From NCBI RefSeq assembly GCF_012113595.1, contig NZ_CP050831.1, positions 4,898,001 to 4,962,000 of the forward strand: DNA of 64,000 bases, read 5' to 3'. Shown here piece after piece: positions 7,583-16,663 of this stretch (within the stretch, counting starts at the first letter, position 1; each line of letters begins with the position of its first letter). Under the pieces are notes generated by a model that saw only the letters and a list, made by a program, of their open reading frames with translations, was not told where the DNA came from and made no database searches. Position numbers and translations under genes: made by a program. The DNA is from Bacteroides faecium (GTDB lineage Bacteria; Bacteroidota; Bacteroidia; Bacteroidales; Bacteroidaceae).

Positions 7583-8578
7583 ATGGCTGAATCAATTGAT
7601 ATCCGCGAGCTAAATGAGCGGATTGAAAGACAAAGTGCTTTCGTTACCAATCTTACGACAGGTATGGACCAAATTATTGTTGGTCAGAAACATTTGGTTG
7701 AATCACTGCTTATCGGATTACTTTCCGATGGTCACGTTCTTTTGGAAGGTGTACCTGGTTTGGCAAAAACTTTGGCTATTAAAACACTCGCTTCTCTGAT
7801 TGACGCGAAATATAGCCGTATCCAGTTCACACCAGACTTATTGCCTGCCGACGTTATAGGAACAATGGTTTACAGTCAGAAAGATGAATCTTTTAAGGTA
7901 CAAAGAGGTCCGATTTTCGCCAACTTTGTATTAGCTGATGAAATAAACCGTGCTCCGGCCAAAGTACAGAGTGCTTTACTGGAAGCTATGCAGGAACGCC
8001 AGGTTACTATCGGTAAAGAAACATTTGAATTGCAGGAACCTTTCCTAGTATTAGCTACTCAAAATCCGATTGAACAAGAAGGAACTTATCCTCTTCCTGA
8101 AGCGCAAGTCGACCGTTTCATGTTGAAAGTGGTCATCGACTATCCGAAGTTGGAAGAAGAGAAGTTGATTATTCGCCAGAATATCAATGGAGAAAAGTTC
8201 AATGTGAAACCGATTCTAAAAGCTGATGAAATTATTGAAGCACGCAAAGTTGTTCGTCAGGTATATTTGGATGAGAAAATTGAACGTTATATCGTAGATA
8301 TTGTATTCGCTACCCGTTTCCCGGAAAAATATGATCTCAAAGAATTAAAAGATATGATAGGATTTGGAGGTTCGCCCCGTGCTTCTATCAACTTGGCTTT
8401 AGCTGCCCGTACATATGCTTTCATCAAACGTCGTGGTTATGTAATTCCAGAAGATGTACGTGCTGTTGCACATGATGTTCTTCGCCACCGTATAGGATTG
8501 ACATACGAAGCGGAAGCTAACAATATGACTTCGGACGAAATCATCAGCAAGATTCTGAATAAGGTTGAAGTGCCCTGA
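7583..8578 (+). CDS. moxR: MoxR-family AAA+ ATPase of the bat operon
   Basis: MoxR ATPases act as chaperones that mature or remodel partner complexes containing VWA domains. The 331 residues contain Walker A GVPGLAKT (56-63), Walker B VLADEINR, sensor-1 ATQNP and sensor-2 in GGSPRASINLALAAR. It is the first gene of an eight-gene cluster (DUF58, DUF4381-like, batA-E), the classic context for this family. In B. fragilis the cluster was linked to aerotolerance. An 82-bp gap with inverted repeats separates it from the DUF58 gene, so expression may step down after moxR. Confidence 0.95.
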   Translation: MAESIDIRELNERIERQSAFVTNLTTGMDQIIVGQKHLVESLLIGLLSDGHVLLEGVPGLAKTLAIKTLASLIDAKYSRIQFTPDLLPADVIGTMVYSQKDESFKVQRGPIFANFVLADEINRAPAKVQSALLEAMQERQVTIGKETFELQEPFLVLATQNPIEQEGTYPLPEAQVDRFMLKVVIDYPKLEEEKLIIRQNINGEKFNVKPILKADEIIEARKVVRQVYLDEKIERYIVDIVFATRFPEKYDLKELKDMIGFGGSPRASINLALAARTYAFIKRRGYVIPEDVRAVAHDVLRHRIGLTYEAEANNMTSDEIISKILNKVEVP

Positions 8579-8590
8579 TTCGTAGTTATA

Positions 8591-8658
8591 ATACAGTCAA
8601 TAAGTAGTCATGGTGTTATACTTGACTACTTTAGCTACTTACTACTTAACTACTGTAT
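8591..8658 (+). repeat. Nested inverted repeat between moxR and the DUF58 gene
   Basis: AAGTAGTCA (8602-8610) is complementary to TGACTACTT (8623-8631), and ATACAGT (8591-8597) to ACTGTAT (8652-8658). CTACTT motifs recur several times in the right arm. There is no T run. It could be an mRNA processing or stability element inside the operon. Confidence 0.55.
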
Positions 8659-8660
8659 AA

Positions 8661-9530
8661 ATGGAGACAAGTGAAATACTAAAAAAAGTTCGTCAGATTG
8701 AAATTAAGACACGGGGATTGTCTAACAATATCTTTGCAGGCCAGTATCATTCGGCTTTCAAGGGTAGGGGTATGTCGTTTTCTGAAGTCCGGGAATATCA
8801 GTTTGGCGATGATATACGTGACATAGACTGGAATGTGACGGCACGTTTCAATAAACCTTACGTGAAAGTGTTTGAAGAAGAACGCGAACTGACAGTCATG
8901 TTGATGGTTGATGTTTCCGGAAGTTTGGAATTTGGTACTGTTAAACAGCTAAAGAAGGACATGGTAACGGAAATTGCGGCTACTCTTGCTTTTTCTGCCA
9001 TACAGAATAATGATAAGATCGGCGTGATTTTCTTTTCAGACCGGATAGAAAAGTTTATTCCACCTAAAAAGGGACGTAAACATATTCTATATATTATCCG
9101 TGAACTGATTGACTTTCAACCGGAAAGCCGTCGTACCAATATACGTCTTGCATTGGAATACTTGACTAATGTGATGAAAAGACGCTGTACGGCATTCATT
9201 TTATCAGACTTCATCGACCAAGAAAGTTTTAAAAATGCATTAACCATAGCCAATCGGAAACATGACGTAGTAGCATTACAAGTTTACGACCGAAGAGTAA
9301 GTGATCTTCCGCCTGTAGGATTAATGCGAATAAAAGACGCAGAGACTGGTCATGAGCAATGGATCGATACTTCTTCTAAAGCTGTACGTCGTGCACATCG
9401 TGACTGGTGGATACAGAAGCAAGCTGAACTGAGCGATACGTTTACTAAAAGTAATGTAGACTCTGTGTCGGTTAAAACTGACCAGGATTACGTAAAGGCA
9501 TTGTTGAATTTATTTGCCAAACGAAATTAA
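8661..9530 (+). CDS. DUF58 domain protein of the bat operon
   Basis: This 289-residue cytoplasmic protein carries the DUF58 signature GDDIRDIDWNVTAR (49-62) and a VWA-like core with a metal-site motif DVSGS (84-88), then IGVIFFSDRIEKFIPPKKG. DUF58 proteins are constant partners of MoxR ATPases and are thought to be their substrates or adaptors. Its TAA shares a base with the next ATG (TAATG at 9528-9532), showing tight coupling to the downstream membrane protein. Confidence 0.9.
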   Translation: METSEILKKVRQIEIKTRGLSNNIFAGQYHSAFKGRGMSFSEVREYQFGDDIRDIDWNVTARFNKPYVKVFEEERELTVMLMVDVSGSLEFGTVKQLKKDMVTEIAATLAFSAIQNNDKIGVIFFSDRIEKFIPPKKGRKHILYIIRELIDFQPESRRTNIRLALEYLTNVMKRRCTAFILSDFIDQESFKNALTIANRKHDVVALQVYDRRVSDLPPVGLMRIKDAETGHEQWIDTSSKAVRRAHRDWWIQKQAELSDTFTKSNVDSVSVKTDQDYVKALLNLFAKRN

Positions 9531-10618
9531 TGAAATCAAATATGAATAGAAATATTATTCTGATAGCATTATTAGGTCTATTATCTATCGGCAAAGTAGC
9601 AGCGCAATCTGTTACAGTGGAAGCAAAAATAGATTCATTGCAGATACTGATTGGCGAACAGGCGAAATTGCAATTGCAAGTCGCCATGGATGCTAAGCAG
9701 CGCGCTATTTTTCCTGCTTATGCCGATACTTTAATAAAAGGTGTAGAAATTATAGAAACTGTCAAACCGGATACCCAATTTCTGAACGATCGCCAGCGAA
9801 TGTTGATTACTCAGGAATATGTTATCACTTCTTTTGATTCAGCTTTATATTATCTGCCACCAATGCCTGTAACGGTAGATGGCAAAGAGTATAAATCAAA
9901 AGCCTTGGCATTGAAAGTGTATTCCATTCCAGTAGACACATTACACCCTGACCAATTTTTCGGACAAAAACCTGTAATGAAGGCACCTTTTGCATGGGAA
10001 GACTGGTATGGCTTGATTGCTTGTTCATTCCTAGCTTTACCTCTGCTCGGTTTATTGATCTATCTTATCATACGTATCCGTGATAATAAGCCAATTATCC
10101 GTAAGATAAAAGTTGAACCTAAGTTGCCGCCACATCAGGCTGCCATGAAGGAGATAGAACGTATCAAAACTGAAAAGATATGGCAGAAAGGACAACCGAA
10201 GGAATACTATACAGAGTTGACTGATACTCTTCGTACTTATATAAAAGATCGTTTCGGATTTAATGCATTGGAAATGACTTCTTCTGAAATCATTGATAAA
10301 TTACTGGAAATGAATGATAAAGAGGCTATGTCTGATTTGAAATATCTTTTCCAAACTGCCGATTTAGTAAAGTTTGCCAAACATGATCCTCAAATGAATG
10401 AAAATGATGCAAACTTGATTAATGCTATCGACTTTATCAATGAGACGAAACAACCGGAAGAGGAAAATCAGAAACCACAACCAACAGAAATCACCATCAT
10501 TGAGAAACGCTCTTTGCGGGTTAAAGCAATGCTGATTTGTGGAATTACGCTTTTATCAGTTGCATTGATTGGTACCTTTATATATATAGGTATGCAGATA
10601 TACAATCTTTTTGTATAA
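9530..10618 (+). CDS. DUF4381-like membrane protein of the bat operon
   Basis: This 362-residue protein has a signal peptide at about 5-25 (IILIALLGLLSIGKVAAQS). A periplasmic beta-rich region of about 140 residues follows, then a transmembrane helix near 165-185 (YGLIACSFLALPLLGLLIYLII), a cytoplasmic helical region and a second hydrophobic segment at the C-terminus (about 332-358). The layout resembles BatD and DUF4381 proteins found next to MoxR/DUF58/VWA genes. The ATG at 9530 overlaps the preceding stop; a second ATG four codons later (9542) directly precedes the signal peptide. The function is unknown beyond membership of the bat complex. Confidence 0.8.
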   Translation: MKSNMNRNIILIALLGLLSIGKVAAQSVTVEAKIDSLQILIGEQAKLQLQVAMDAKQRAIFPAYADTLIKGVEIIETVKPDTQFLNDRQRMLITQEYVITSFDSALYYLPPMPVTVDGKEYKSKALALKVYSIPVDTLHPDQFFGQKPVMKAPFAWEDWYGLIACSFLALPLLGLLIYLIIRIRDNKPIIRKIKVEPKLPPHQAAMKEIERIKTEKIWQKGQPKEYYTELTDTLRTYIKDRFGFNALEMTSSEIIDKLLEMNDKEAMSDLKYLFQTADLVKFAKHDPQMNENDANLINAIDFINETKQPEEENQKPQPTEITIIEKRSLRVKAMLICGITLLSVALIGTFIYIGMQIYNLFV

Positions 10619-10668
10619 AGAATGTATAACTTGAATACTAAATAGTAAACTGTTAAATCATAAATAAA

Positions 10669-11652
10669 ATGGTTTTTGCCAATATTGAATATCTGTTTTT
10701 GCTATTATTGCTTATACCTTATATTGTATGGTATATTCTGAAGCAAAGAAAAAGTGAAGCTACCCTTCAAATTTCTGATGCCAGGGTATATGCGCATACA
10801 CCCAAAAGTTATAAGAATTATTTGTTGCATGCTCCATTTCTATTACGTATCATTGCATTAGTATTGGTTATTTTGGTTCTTGCACGCCCACAAACGACTA
10901 ATAAGTGGCAAAACAGCGAGATAGAAGGAATTGATATTATGCTGGCTATCGACGTTTCTACCAGTATGCTGGCTGAAGACTTGAAACCTAATAGGCTGGA
11001 AGCTGCAAAAGATGTTGCAGCGGAGTTTATTAATGGACGTCCCAATGACAATATCGGTATCACATTATTTGCCGGTGAGACCTTCACTCAATGTCCATTG
11101 ACTGTAGACCATGCCGTATTGCTGGATATGATTCATAATATCAAATGTGGCCTTATCGAAGATGGTACTGCAGTGGGTATGGGAATAGCGAATGCTGTAA
11201 CCCGTCTGAAAGATAGTAAAGCTAAATCGAAAGTCATCATCTTGTTGACGGATGGTACTAACAACAAAGGCGATATTTCTCCGATGACGGCTGCCGAAAT
11301 AGCTAAGAGCTTTGGAATTCGTGTATACACTATCGGTGTAGGAACGAATGGAATGGCACCTTATCCCTATCCAGTCGGTAATACAGTGCAATATGTCAAT
11401 ATGCCGGTAGAAATCGACGAAAAGACATTGACGCAGATTGCCGGAACAACAGATGGTAACTATTTCCGGGCTACGAGCAATTCGAAACTAAAAGAAGTAT
11501 ATGAAGAAATTGATAAACTGGAGAAAACCAAACTGAATGTAAAAGAGTACAGCAAACGCGATGAAGAGTATCATTGGTTTGCATTAGCTGCTTTCCTCTG
11601 CGTGCTATTGGAAGTATTGCTACGTAATTCAATACTCAAGAAAATTCCATAA
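10669..11652 (+). CDS. batA: Aerotolerance protein BatA (VWA membrane protein)
   Basis: BatA is a membrane protein with a von Willebrand A domain. The 327 residues show two N-terminal transmembrane helices (about 6-24 and 56-73), a VWA domain with the MIDAS motif DVSTS (95-99) and second-loop LLTDGTNNKGD, and a C-terminal helix (FALAAFLCVLLEVLL). Together with BatB it is expected to form a metal-dependent protein-binding platform at the inner membrane that MoxR acts on. Deletion of bat genes in B. fragilis reduced tolerance to oxygen, which is the basis of the name. Confidence 0.93.
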   Translation: MVFANIEYLFLLLLLIPYIVWYILKQRKSEATLQISDARVYAHTPKSYKNYLLHAPFLLRIIALVLVILVLARPQTTNKWQNSEIEGIDIMLAIDVSTSMLAEDLKPNRLEAAKDVAAEFINGRPNDNIGITLFAGETFTQCPLTVDHAVLLDMIHNIKCGLIEDGTAVGMGIANAVTRLKDSKAKSKVIILLTDGTNNKGDISPMTAAEIAKSFGIRVYTIGVGTNGMAPYPYPVGNTVQYVNMPVEIDEKTLTQIAGTTDGNYFRATSNSKLKEVYEEIDKLEKTKLNVKEYSKRDEEYHWFALAAFLCVLLEVLLRNSILKKIP

Positions 11653-11698
11653 GGTGGTTTGTCAATTGTAATTTGTCAATCATAAAATAGTAAAGAAG

Positions 11699-12727
11699 AT
11701 GTTTCGATTTGGAGAACCTACATATTTATATTTATTGCTGCTATTGCCTTTCTTAGCAGCTTTCTACTTGTATTCCAATTACAAAAGAAGGAAGAATATT
11801 CGCCGTTTTGGTGATCCTGCTTTGTTGGCTCAATTAATGCCTGACGTCTCTAAATATCGTCCGGATGTAAAATTCTGGATCTTATTTGCTGCTATCGGCT
11901 TATTTTCAGTACTATTAGCACGTCCTCAATTTGGTTCTAAATTGGAAACGGTAAAGCGCAAAGGAGTGGAAGTGATTATTGCATTAGACATTTCAAACTC
12001 TATGCTTGCCCAGGATGTGCAACCGAGCCGTTTGGAAAAGGCAAAAAGATTAATATCCAGATTGGTAGATGAACTTGATAATGATAAAGTCGGCATGATT
12101 GTTTTTGCCGGTGATGCGTTCACCCAATTACCAATTACCAGCGACTATATTTCTGCTAAAATGTTCTTGGAGTCCATAAATCCTTCTTTAATATCCAAGC
12201 AAGGTACAGCTATTGGAGAAGCAATTAATTTAGCTACCCGTAGTTTCACTCCTCAAGAAGGAGTAGGGCGTGCCATCATTGTCATTACGGATGGTGAGAA
12301 CCATGAAGGCGGTGCAGTGGAAGCAGCTAAAGCTGCAGCAGAAAAAGGTATACAAGTAAATGTATTGGGAGTAGGTATGCCTGATGGAGCTCCTATACCG
12401 GCTGAAGGTACAAATGATTATCGTCGTGACCGGGAAGGTAATGTAATCGTTACGCGGCTGAATGAAGCGATGTGTCAGGAGATTGCCAAAGAAGGAAAAG
12501 GTATATATGTACGGGTAGACAACTCTAATTCGGCACAGAAAGCTATTAATCAAGAGGTGAACAAAATGGCAAAATCCGATGTAGAGTCGAAAGTCTACAC
12601 TGAATTCAACGAACAATTCCAAGCAATTGCCTGGATTATTCTACTATTGCTATTGGCAGAAATATTAATTTTGGATCGCAAAAATCCTTTATTTAAGAAC
12701 ATTCATCTGTTTTCTAATAAGAAATAG
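11699..12727 (+). CDS. batB: Aerotolerance protein BatB (VWA membrane protein)
   Basis: This is a paralogue of the preceding gene: two N-terminal membrane helices (about 8-25 and 58-75), a VWA domain with MIDAS DISNS (97-101) and VITDGENHEGG, and a C-terminal helix (AWIILLLLLAEILIL). It is 342 residues. The close resemblance (SMLAxDxxPxRLExAK in both) suggests a tandem duplication and a BatA/BatB heterodimer. batC begins 2 bp downstream. Confidence 0.93.
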   Translation: MFRFGEPTYLYLLLLLPFLAAFYLYSNYKRRKNIRRFGDPALLAQLMPDVSKYRPDVKFWILFAAIGLFSVLLARPQFGSKLETVKRKGVEVIIALDISNSMLAQDVQPSRLEKAKRLISRLVDELDNDKVGMIVFAGDAFTQLPITSDYISAKMFLESINPSLISKQGTAIGEAINLATRSFTPQEGVGRAIIVITDGENHEGGAVEAAKAAAEKGIQVNVLGVGMPDGAPIPAEGTNDYRRDREGNVIVTRLNEAMCQEIAKEGKGIYVRVDNSNSAQKAINQEVNKMAKSDVESKVYTEFNEQFQAIAWIILLLLLAEILILDRKNPLFKNIHLFSNKK

Positions 12728-12729
12728 TT

Positions 12730-13458
12730 ATGCGCATGTTAAAAAGTAAATATATTATATTCGTCGTGCTTCTGCTATCGGCTGCTGCTGTCTCAGCGCA
12801 GAAAGAAGAACGTGACTATATCCGTAAAGGAAACCGCCTGTTTAATGATAGCGTATTTGTAGATGCAGAGGTAAACTACCGGAAAGCTCTGGAAGTAAAT
12901 CCTAAATCTTCAGTATCCATGTATAATTTGGGTAATACGCTTTCACAACAGCAAAAGTTCCAGGATGCTATGGAGCAATATGTAGCAGCTGGCAATATAG
13001 AAAAAGACAAAATGAAACTGGCGCATATTTACCATAACATGGGAGTACTTTTCCAGGCTGGTAAAGACTATGCAAAAGCTGTGGATGCATATAAGATGTC
13101 ATTGCGCAATAATCCTACTGATGATGAAACGCGATACAACTTGGCTCTTGCCCAAAAAATGTTGAAAGATCAACAACAGAACCAGCAGAATCAAGACCAG
13201 AATCAGGATCAAAACAAAGATCAACAAAAGCAAGATCAAAAACAAGACCAAAATAAAGATAAACAGAAAGATCAGAATCAAGATGAAAAGAAAGATCAGC
13301 AACAACCGCCCAAATCTGAAAAACAAAATAATCAGATGTCAAAGGAGAATGCTGAACAATTACTGAATTCTGTGATGCAGGATGAAAAAGACGTGCAGGA
13401 TAAAGTAAAGAAACAACAGAAAGTACTGCAGGGTGGTCGTTTAGAAAAAGATTGGTAA
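12730..13458 (+). CDS. batC: Aerotolerance protein BatC (TPR, Gln/Lys/Asp-rich tail)
   Basis: This 242-residue protein has a signal peptide (KYIIFVVLLLSAAAVSAQ), two to three TPR units at about 30-135 (EVNYRKALEVNPKSSVSMYNLGN), and a low-complexity tail of repeating Gln, Asn, Asp and Lys at about 140-200. TPRs suggest periplasmic protein-protein contacts. An alternative ATG lies two codons in (12736). The tail is typical of BatC and its length probably varies between strains. Confidence 0.9.
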   Translation: MRMLKSKYIIFVVLLLSAAAVSAQKEERDYIRKGNRLFNDSVFVDAEVNYRKALEVNPKSSVSMYNLGNTLSQQQKFQDAMEQYVAAGNIEKDKMKLAHIYHNMGVLFQAGKDYAKAVDAYKMSLRNNPTDDETRYNLALAQKMLKDQQQNQQNQDQNQDQNKDQQKQDQKQDQNKDKQKDQNQDEKKDQQQPPKSEKQNNQMSKENAEQLLNSVMQDEKDVQDKVKKQQKVLQGGRLEKDW

Positions 13459-13489
13459 TATAAAGTTGACGATATAAATTTCATAAGCA

Positions 13490-15325
13490 ATGAAAAAACT
13501 GATTATTATATTGATGGCATTGATAGCATATAGCACTCAGGCATTAGCCGATAAAGTGTCTTTTACTGCTTCTGCTCCTGATGCAGTGGTAGTAGGCGAT
13601 CAATTCAGGCTATCTTACACTGTAACTACACAGAAAATTAAAGATTTTCAGGCTCCCTCAATTAAAGGATTCGATGTACTAATGGGGCCAAGCCGTTCAC
13701 AGCAAAGTAGTACCCAAATTATAAATGGTAATGTTACATCTACCAGTAGTATTACATTTACATATATATTAATGGCTAATACTGCCGGTGAATACACGAT
13801 TGGTGGTGCTTCAATTGTAGCCGATGGTAATCAAATGGTATCGAACTCGGTGAAAATTAAAGTACTACCGCAAGATCAAAGCAGTAATGGAGGTCAAAAC
13901 AGTAGCAGTAATAACAACTCTTCCATACATTCTTCGTCCGGTACGACTGTATCTAATCAGGACTTGTTTATCACTGCAACTGCCAGCAAAACCAATGTAT
14001 TCGAACAGGAAGCATTTGTTCTGACATATAAAATCTATACCAGAGAGTCGAATTTGCAGCTAAACAATGCCAAGCTCCCTGATTTTAAAGGTTTCCATTC
14101 ACAGGAAATCGAAATGACAACAAATGCTAAGTGGACTCCTGAACATTATCAGGGACGTAATTACTATACAACAGTTTATCGTCAGTTTGTACTTTTTCCA
14201 CAGCAATCAGGTAAACTATATATAGATCCGGCTCAATTTCAGATGACAGTAGGAAAACCTATACAATCAGCCGATCCTTTCGATGCATTTTTTAATGGTG
14301 GAAGTAGTGTGATGGAGATTAAAAAAAATATCGCTACTCCTAAGATAGCAATAAATGTCAATCCACTTCCAGCTGGTAAGCCGTCAGACTTCTCTGGTGG
14401 AGTAGGAGAGTTTACCATTTCTTCATCTATTAATAGCAAAGAGTTGAAAACCAATGATGCTATTACTATTAAACTAGTTATTTCCGGCACAGGAAACTTG
14501 AAGTTGATTTCTAATCCAGAAATAAAATTTCCGGATGACTTTGAAGTATATGATCCCAAAGTAGATAATCAGGTTAGGTTGACTCGTGAAGGACTTACTG
14601 GTAATAAAGTAATTGAGTATCTGGCGATTCCCAGACATGCCGGAACATATAAGATTCCGGGAGTATCTTTCAGTTACTTTGATATTCGTTCCAAATCATA
14701 CAAAACTCTAAAAACGGAAGAGTATGTAGTGAATATTGAGAAGGGTGCAGGAAATGCAGATCAAGTGATTGCAAATTTCACTAATAAGGAGGACTTGAAA
14801 GTATTAGGAGAAGATATACGTTATATCAAACAAAACGAGGTAACTCTTCAGCCTAAAGGTAGTTTCTTCTACGGTTCAATGACCTATTGGTTATTCTATA
14901 TTATTCCAGCTCTTGCCTTTATCATCTTCTTTATTATCTATCGCAAGCAAGCAGCAGAGAATGCCAATGTTGCTAAGGTGCGGACAAAGAAAGCTAATAA
15001 AGTCGCTACAAAACGTATGAAATTAGCAGGTAAGCTACTTTCTGAAAATAAGAAGGATGCTTTTTATGATGAGGTTCTGAAAGCATTATGGGGATATATT
15101 AGTGATAAGTTAAATATTCCGGTATCTCGTTTATCTAAAGATAATATCGAAGAAAAACTAAGAAATCATGGAGTGAATGAAGAACTAATTAAAGGATTCC
15201 TGAATGCACTGAATGACTGTGAATTTGCCCGTTTCGCTCCAGGAGATGAAAATCAAGCTATGGATAAAGTTTATTCATCTTCGATAGAAGTAATAAGCAA
15301 AATGGAGAATTCAATAAAACATTAA
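13490..15325 (+). CDS. batD: Aerotolerance protein BatD
   Basis: This 611-residue protein starts with a signal peptide (LIIILMALIAYSTQALA). A long periplasmic beta-sandwich region follows (about 20-455; several repeats of the form FxASxPxxVxxGxxFxLxYxV). Then comes one transmembrane helix near 463-483 (YWLFYIIPALAFIIFFIIY) and a cytoplasmic tail of about 125 residues that resembles the tail of the DUF4381-like gene upstream (ALWGYISDKLNIPVSRLSKDNIEEKL). The family is BatD/oxygen tolerance. The role is inferred from context only. Confidence 0.92.
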   Translation: MKKLIIILMALIAYSTQALADKVSFTASAPDAVVVGDQFRLSYTVTTQKIKDFQAPSIKGFDVLMGPSRSQQSSTQIINGNVTSTSSITFTYILMANTAGEYTIGGASIVADGNQMVSNSVKIKVLPQDQSSNGGQNSSSNNNSSIHSSSGTTVSNQDLFITATASKTNVFEQEAFVLTYKIYTRESNLQLNNAKLPDFKGFHSQEIEMTTNAKWTPEHYQGRNYYTTVYRQFVLFPQQSGKLYIDPAQFQMTVGKPIQSADPFDAFFNGGSSVMEIKKNIATPKIAINVNPLPAGKPSDFSGGVGEFTISSSINSKELKTNDAITIKLVISGTGNLKLISNPEIKFPDDFEVYDPKVDNQVRLTREGLTGNKVIEYLAIPRHAGTYKIPGVSFSYFDIRSKSYKTLKTEEYVVNIEKGAGNADQVIANFTNKEDLKVLGEDIRYIKQNEVTLQPKGSFFYGSMTYWLFYIIPALAFIIFFIIYRKQAAENANVAKVRTKKANKVATKRMKLAGKLLSENKKDAFYDEVLKALWGYISDKLNIPVSRLSKDNIEEKLRNHGVNEELIKGFLNALNDCEFARFAPGDENQAMDKVYSSSIEVISKMENSIKH

Positions 15326-15343
15326 CCAAGAAGAGATTGTGTT

Positions 15344-16171
15344 ATGAAAAAAATATTATTTTTTATATTAATATTAATGTCGGTGACTTGTTTTGGACAG
15401 GATTCACAAAACATTGATTCTATACAAGTTAACGATTCTATCCATGCGGGTTCTACTATATTCTCTAATGATACACCCGGAGATATTACAAAAACTGAAG
15501 GGGACTCTGCATACATAAAGGAAGATTATGCCACAGCCATTCAAGTATACGAAACGCTGTTAAAGAATGGAGAAGCTGCTGACGTTTATTATAACCTAGG
15601 GAATAGTTATTATAAAATAGGAGAAATAGCAAAAGCAGTCCTCAACTATGAACGTGCTTTACTATTGCAACCCGGTAATAATGACATTCGTGCTAATCTT
15701 GAAGTAGCACGTGCCAAAACAATAGATAAAGTAGAACCAGTTCCCGAAGTATTCTTTGTTTCATGGACTAAATCTTTGATAAATAGTATGAGTGTAGATG
15801 CATGGGCAATGTGGGGAATCATCTCTTTTATTTTATTCATTGTTGCACTCTACTTTTTCATATTCTCTAAACTGATTATGTGGAAGAAAGCCGGTTTCAT
15901 ATCAGGAGTCATCTTTTTGATTATTACTATATGTACCAATCTCTTTGCTTCAGAGCAAAAAGAACATTTAGTAAACCGGAATGAAGCGATTGTTATGAAT
16001 CCAAGTGTCACGGTTCGAAGTACTCCCAGTGAGAGTGGTACTAGCTTATTTATTCTCCATGAAGGAAGAAAGGTAAGCATCAAGGACAATTCGATGAAAG
16101 AATGGAAAGAAATCCGCTTGGAAGACGGAAAAGTAGGCTGGGTGCCGACCTCCGCTATTGAGGTGATATAG
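15344..16171 (+). CDS. batE: Aerotolerance protein BatE (TPR, SH3-like)
   Basis: This 275-residue protein has a signal peptide, then TPR units at about 50-125 (YYNLGNSYYKIGEIAKAVLNYERALLLQP). Two hydrophobic helices follow at about 150-170 and 183-203, then a C-terminal bacterial SH3-like domain at about 218-275 (VTVRSTPSESGTSLFILHEGRKV). SH3 domains of this kind often bind cell-wall or protein ligands in the periplasm. It is the last gene of the operon. Confidence 0.9.
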   Translation: MKKILFFILILMSVTCFGQDSQNIDSIQVNDSIHAGSTIFSNDTPGDITKTEGDSAYIKEDYATAIQVYETLLKNGEAADVYYNLGNSYYKIGEIAKAVLNYERALLLQPGNNDIRANLEVARAKTIDKVEPVPEVFFVSWTKSLINSMSVDAWAMWGIISFILFIVALYFFIFSKLIMWKKAGFISGVIFLIITICTNLFASEQKEHLVNRNEAIVMNPSVTVRSTPSESGTSLFILHEGRKVSIKDNSMKEWKEIRLEDGKVGWVPTSAIEVI

Positions 16172-16200
16172 AGCCAAATAAAAGATTTTATAAATTCAGA

Positions 16201-16238
16201 AAAAAGATAAGCAAATAATTTGTTTTATCTTTTTTTTT
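16201..16238 (+). terminator. Terminator of the bat operon
   Basis: AAAAAGATAA (16201-16210) pairs with TTATCTTTTT (16225-16234), followed by more T residues. Confidence 0.8.
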
Positions 16239-16253
16239 GCTTAAGTTTATAGC

Positions 16254-16269
16254 GTGATAAAAAAATCAC
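16254..16269. promoter_or_regulatory. Short inverted repeat upstream of the 96-residue protein gene
   Basis: GTGAT and ATCAC are separated by six A residues. It lies 29 bp before the next start codon, where an operator could sit. No clear TAnnTTTG box was found for this gene. Confidence 0.35.
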
Positions 16270-16297
16270 ATAGTATTAACCATTAAATTTACGAGAC

Positions 16298-16588
16298 ATG
16301 AGAACAATAACATTTAATGAACTTCGTAAGATTAAAGATTCATTGCCTAGCGGTAGCATGCATAGAATAGCAGATGAACTTGGTTTGCACGTAGATACTG
16401 TGCGAAACTTCTTCGGCGGGCACAATTTCAAGGAAGGAAAAAGTGTCGGAATACATCTTGAGCCCGGTCCGGATGGTGGGCTTGTAATGCTGGATGATAC
16501 GACCGTTCTTGATCGGGCTTTAAAGATATTGGATGAATTGAATATGAGAATGCAAAAAGAACAGGCTACCGAATCTGTGCAAGTTTAA
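16298..16588 (+). CDS. Small HTH-like DNA-binding protein (96 aa)
   Basis: The protein has a helix-turn-helix-like N-terminus: FNELRKIKDSLPSGSMHRIADELGLHVDTVRNFFGGHNF, where IADELGLHVDTVRNFF fits a recognition-helix pattern. The middle is acidic and glycine-rich (LEPGPDGGLVMLDD), and a predicted amphipathic helix ends the protein. I recognise it only as a conserved small Bacteroides DNA-binding-type protein and cannot assign targets. It is monocistronic, flanked by terminators on both sides. Confidence 0.8.
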   Translation: MRTITFNELRKIKDSLPSGSMHRIADELGLHVDTVRNFFGGHNFKEGKSVGIHLEPGPDGGLVMLDDTTVLDRALKILDELNMRMQKEQATESVQV

Positions 16589-16602
16589 AATATAACAAAC
16601 TG

Positions 16603-16636
16603 AATCCCAATTGAGCAAACAATTGGGATTTCTTAT
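16603..16636 (+). terminator. Terminator of the 96-residue protein gene
   Basis: AATCCCAATTG (16603-16613) and CAATTGGGATT (16620-16630) form a perfect 11-bp stem with a 6-nt loop, then a T-rich tail. Confidence 0.88.
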
Positions 16637-16663
16637 TTGTTCACCCTTCAAAAATGTACATTT

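Noticed and set aside
13099..13342. Two minus-strand ORFs rich in Leu, Phe and Ile
   Set aside because: They are shadows of the Gln/Lys/Asp repeats in batC.
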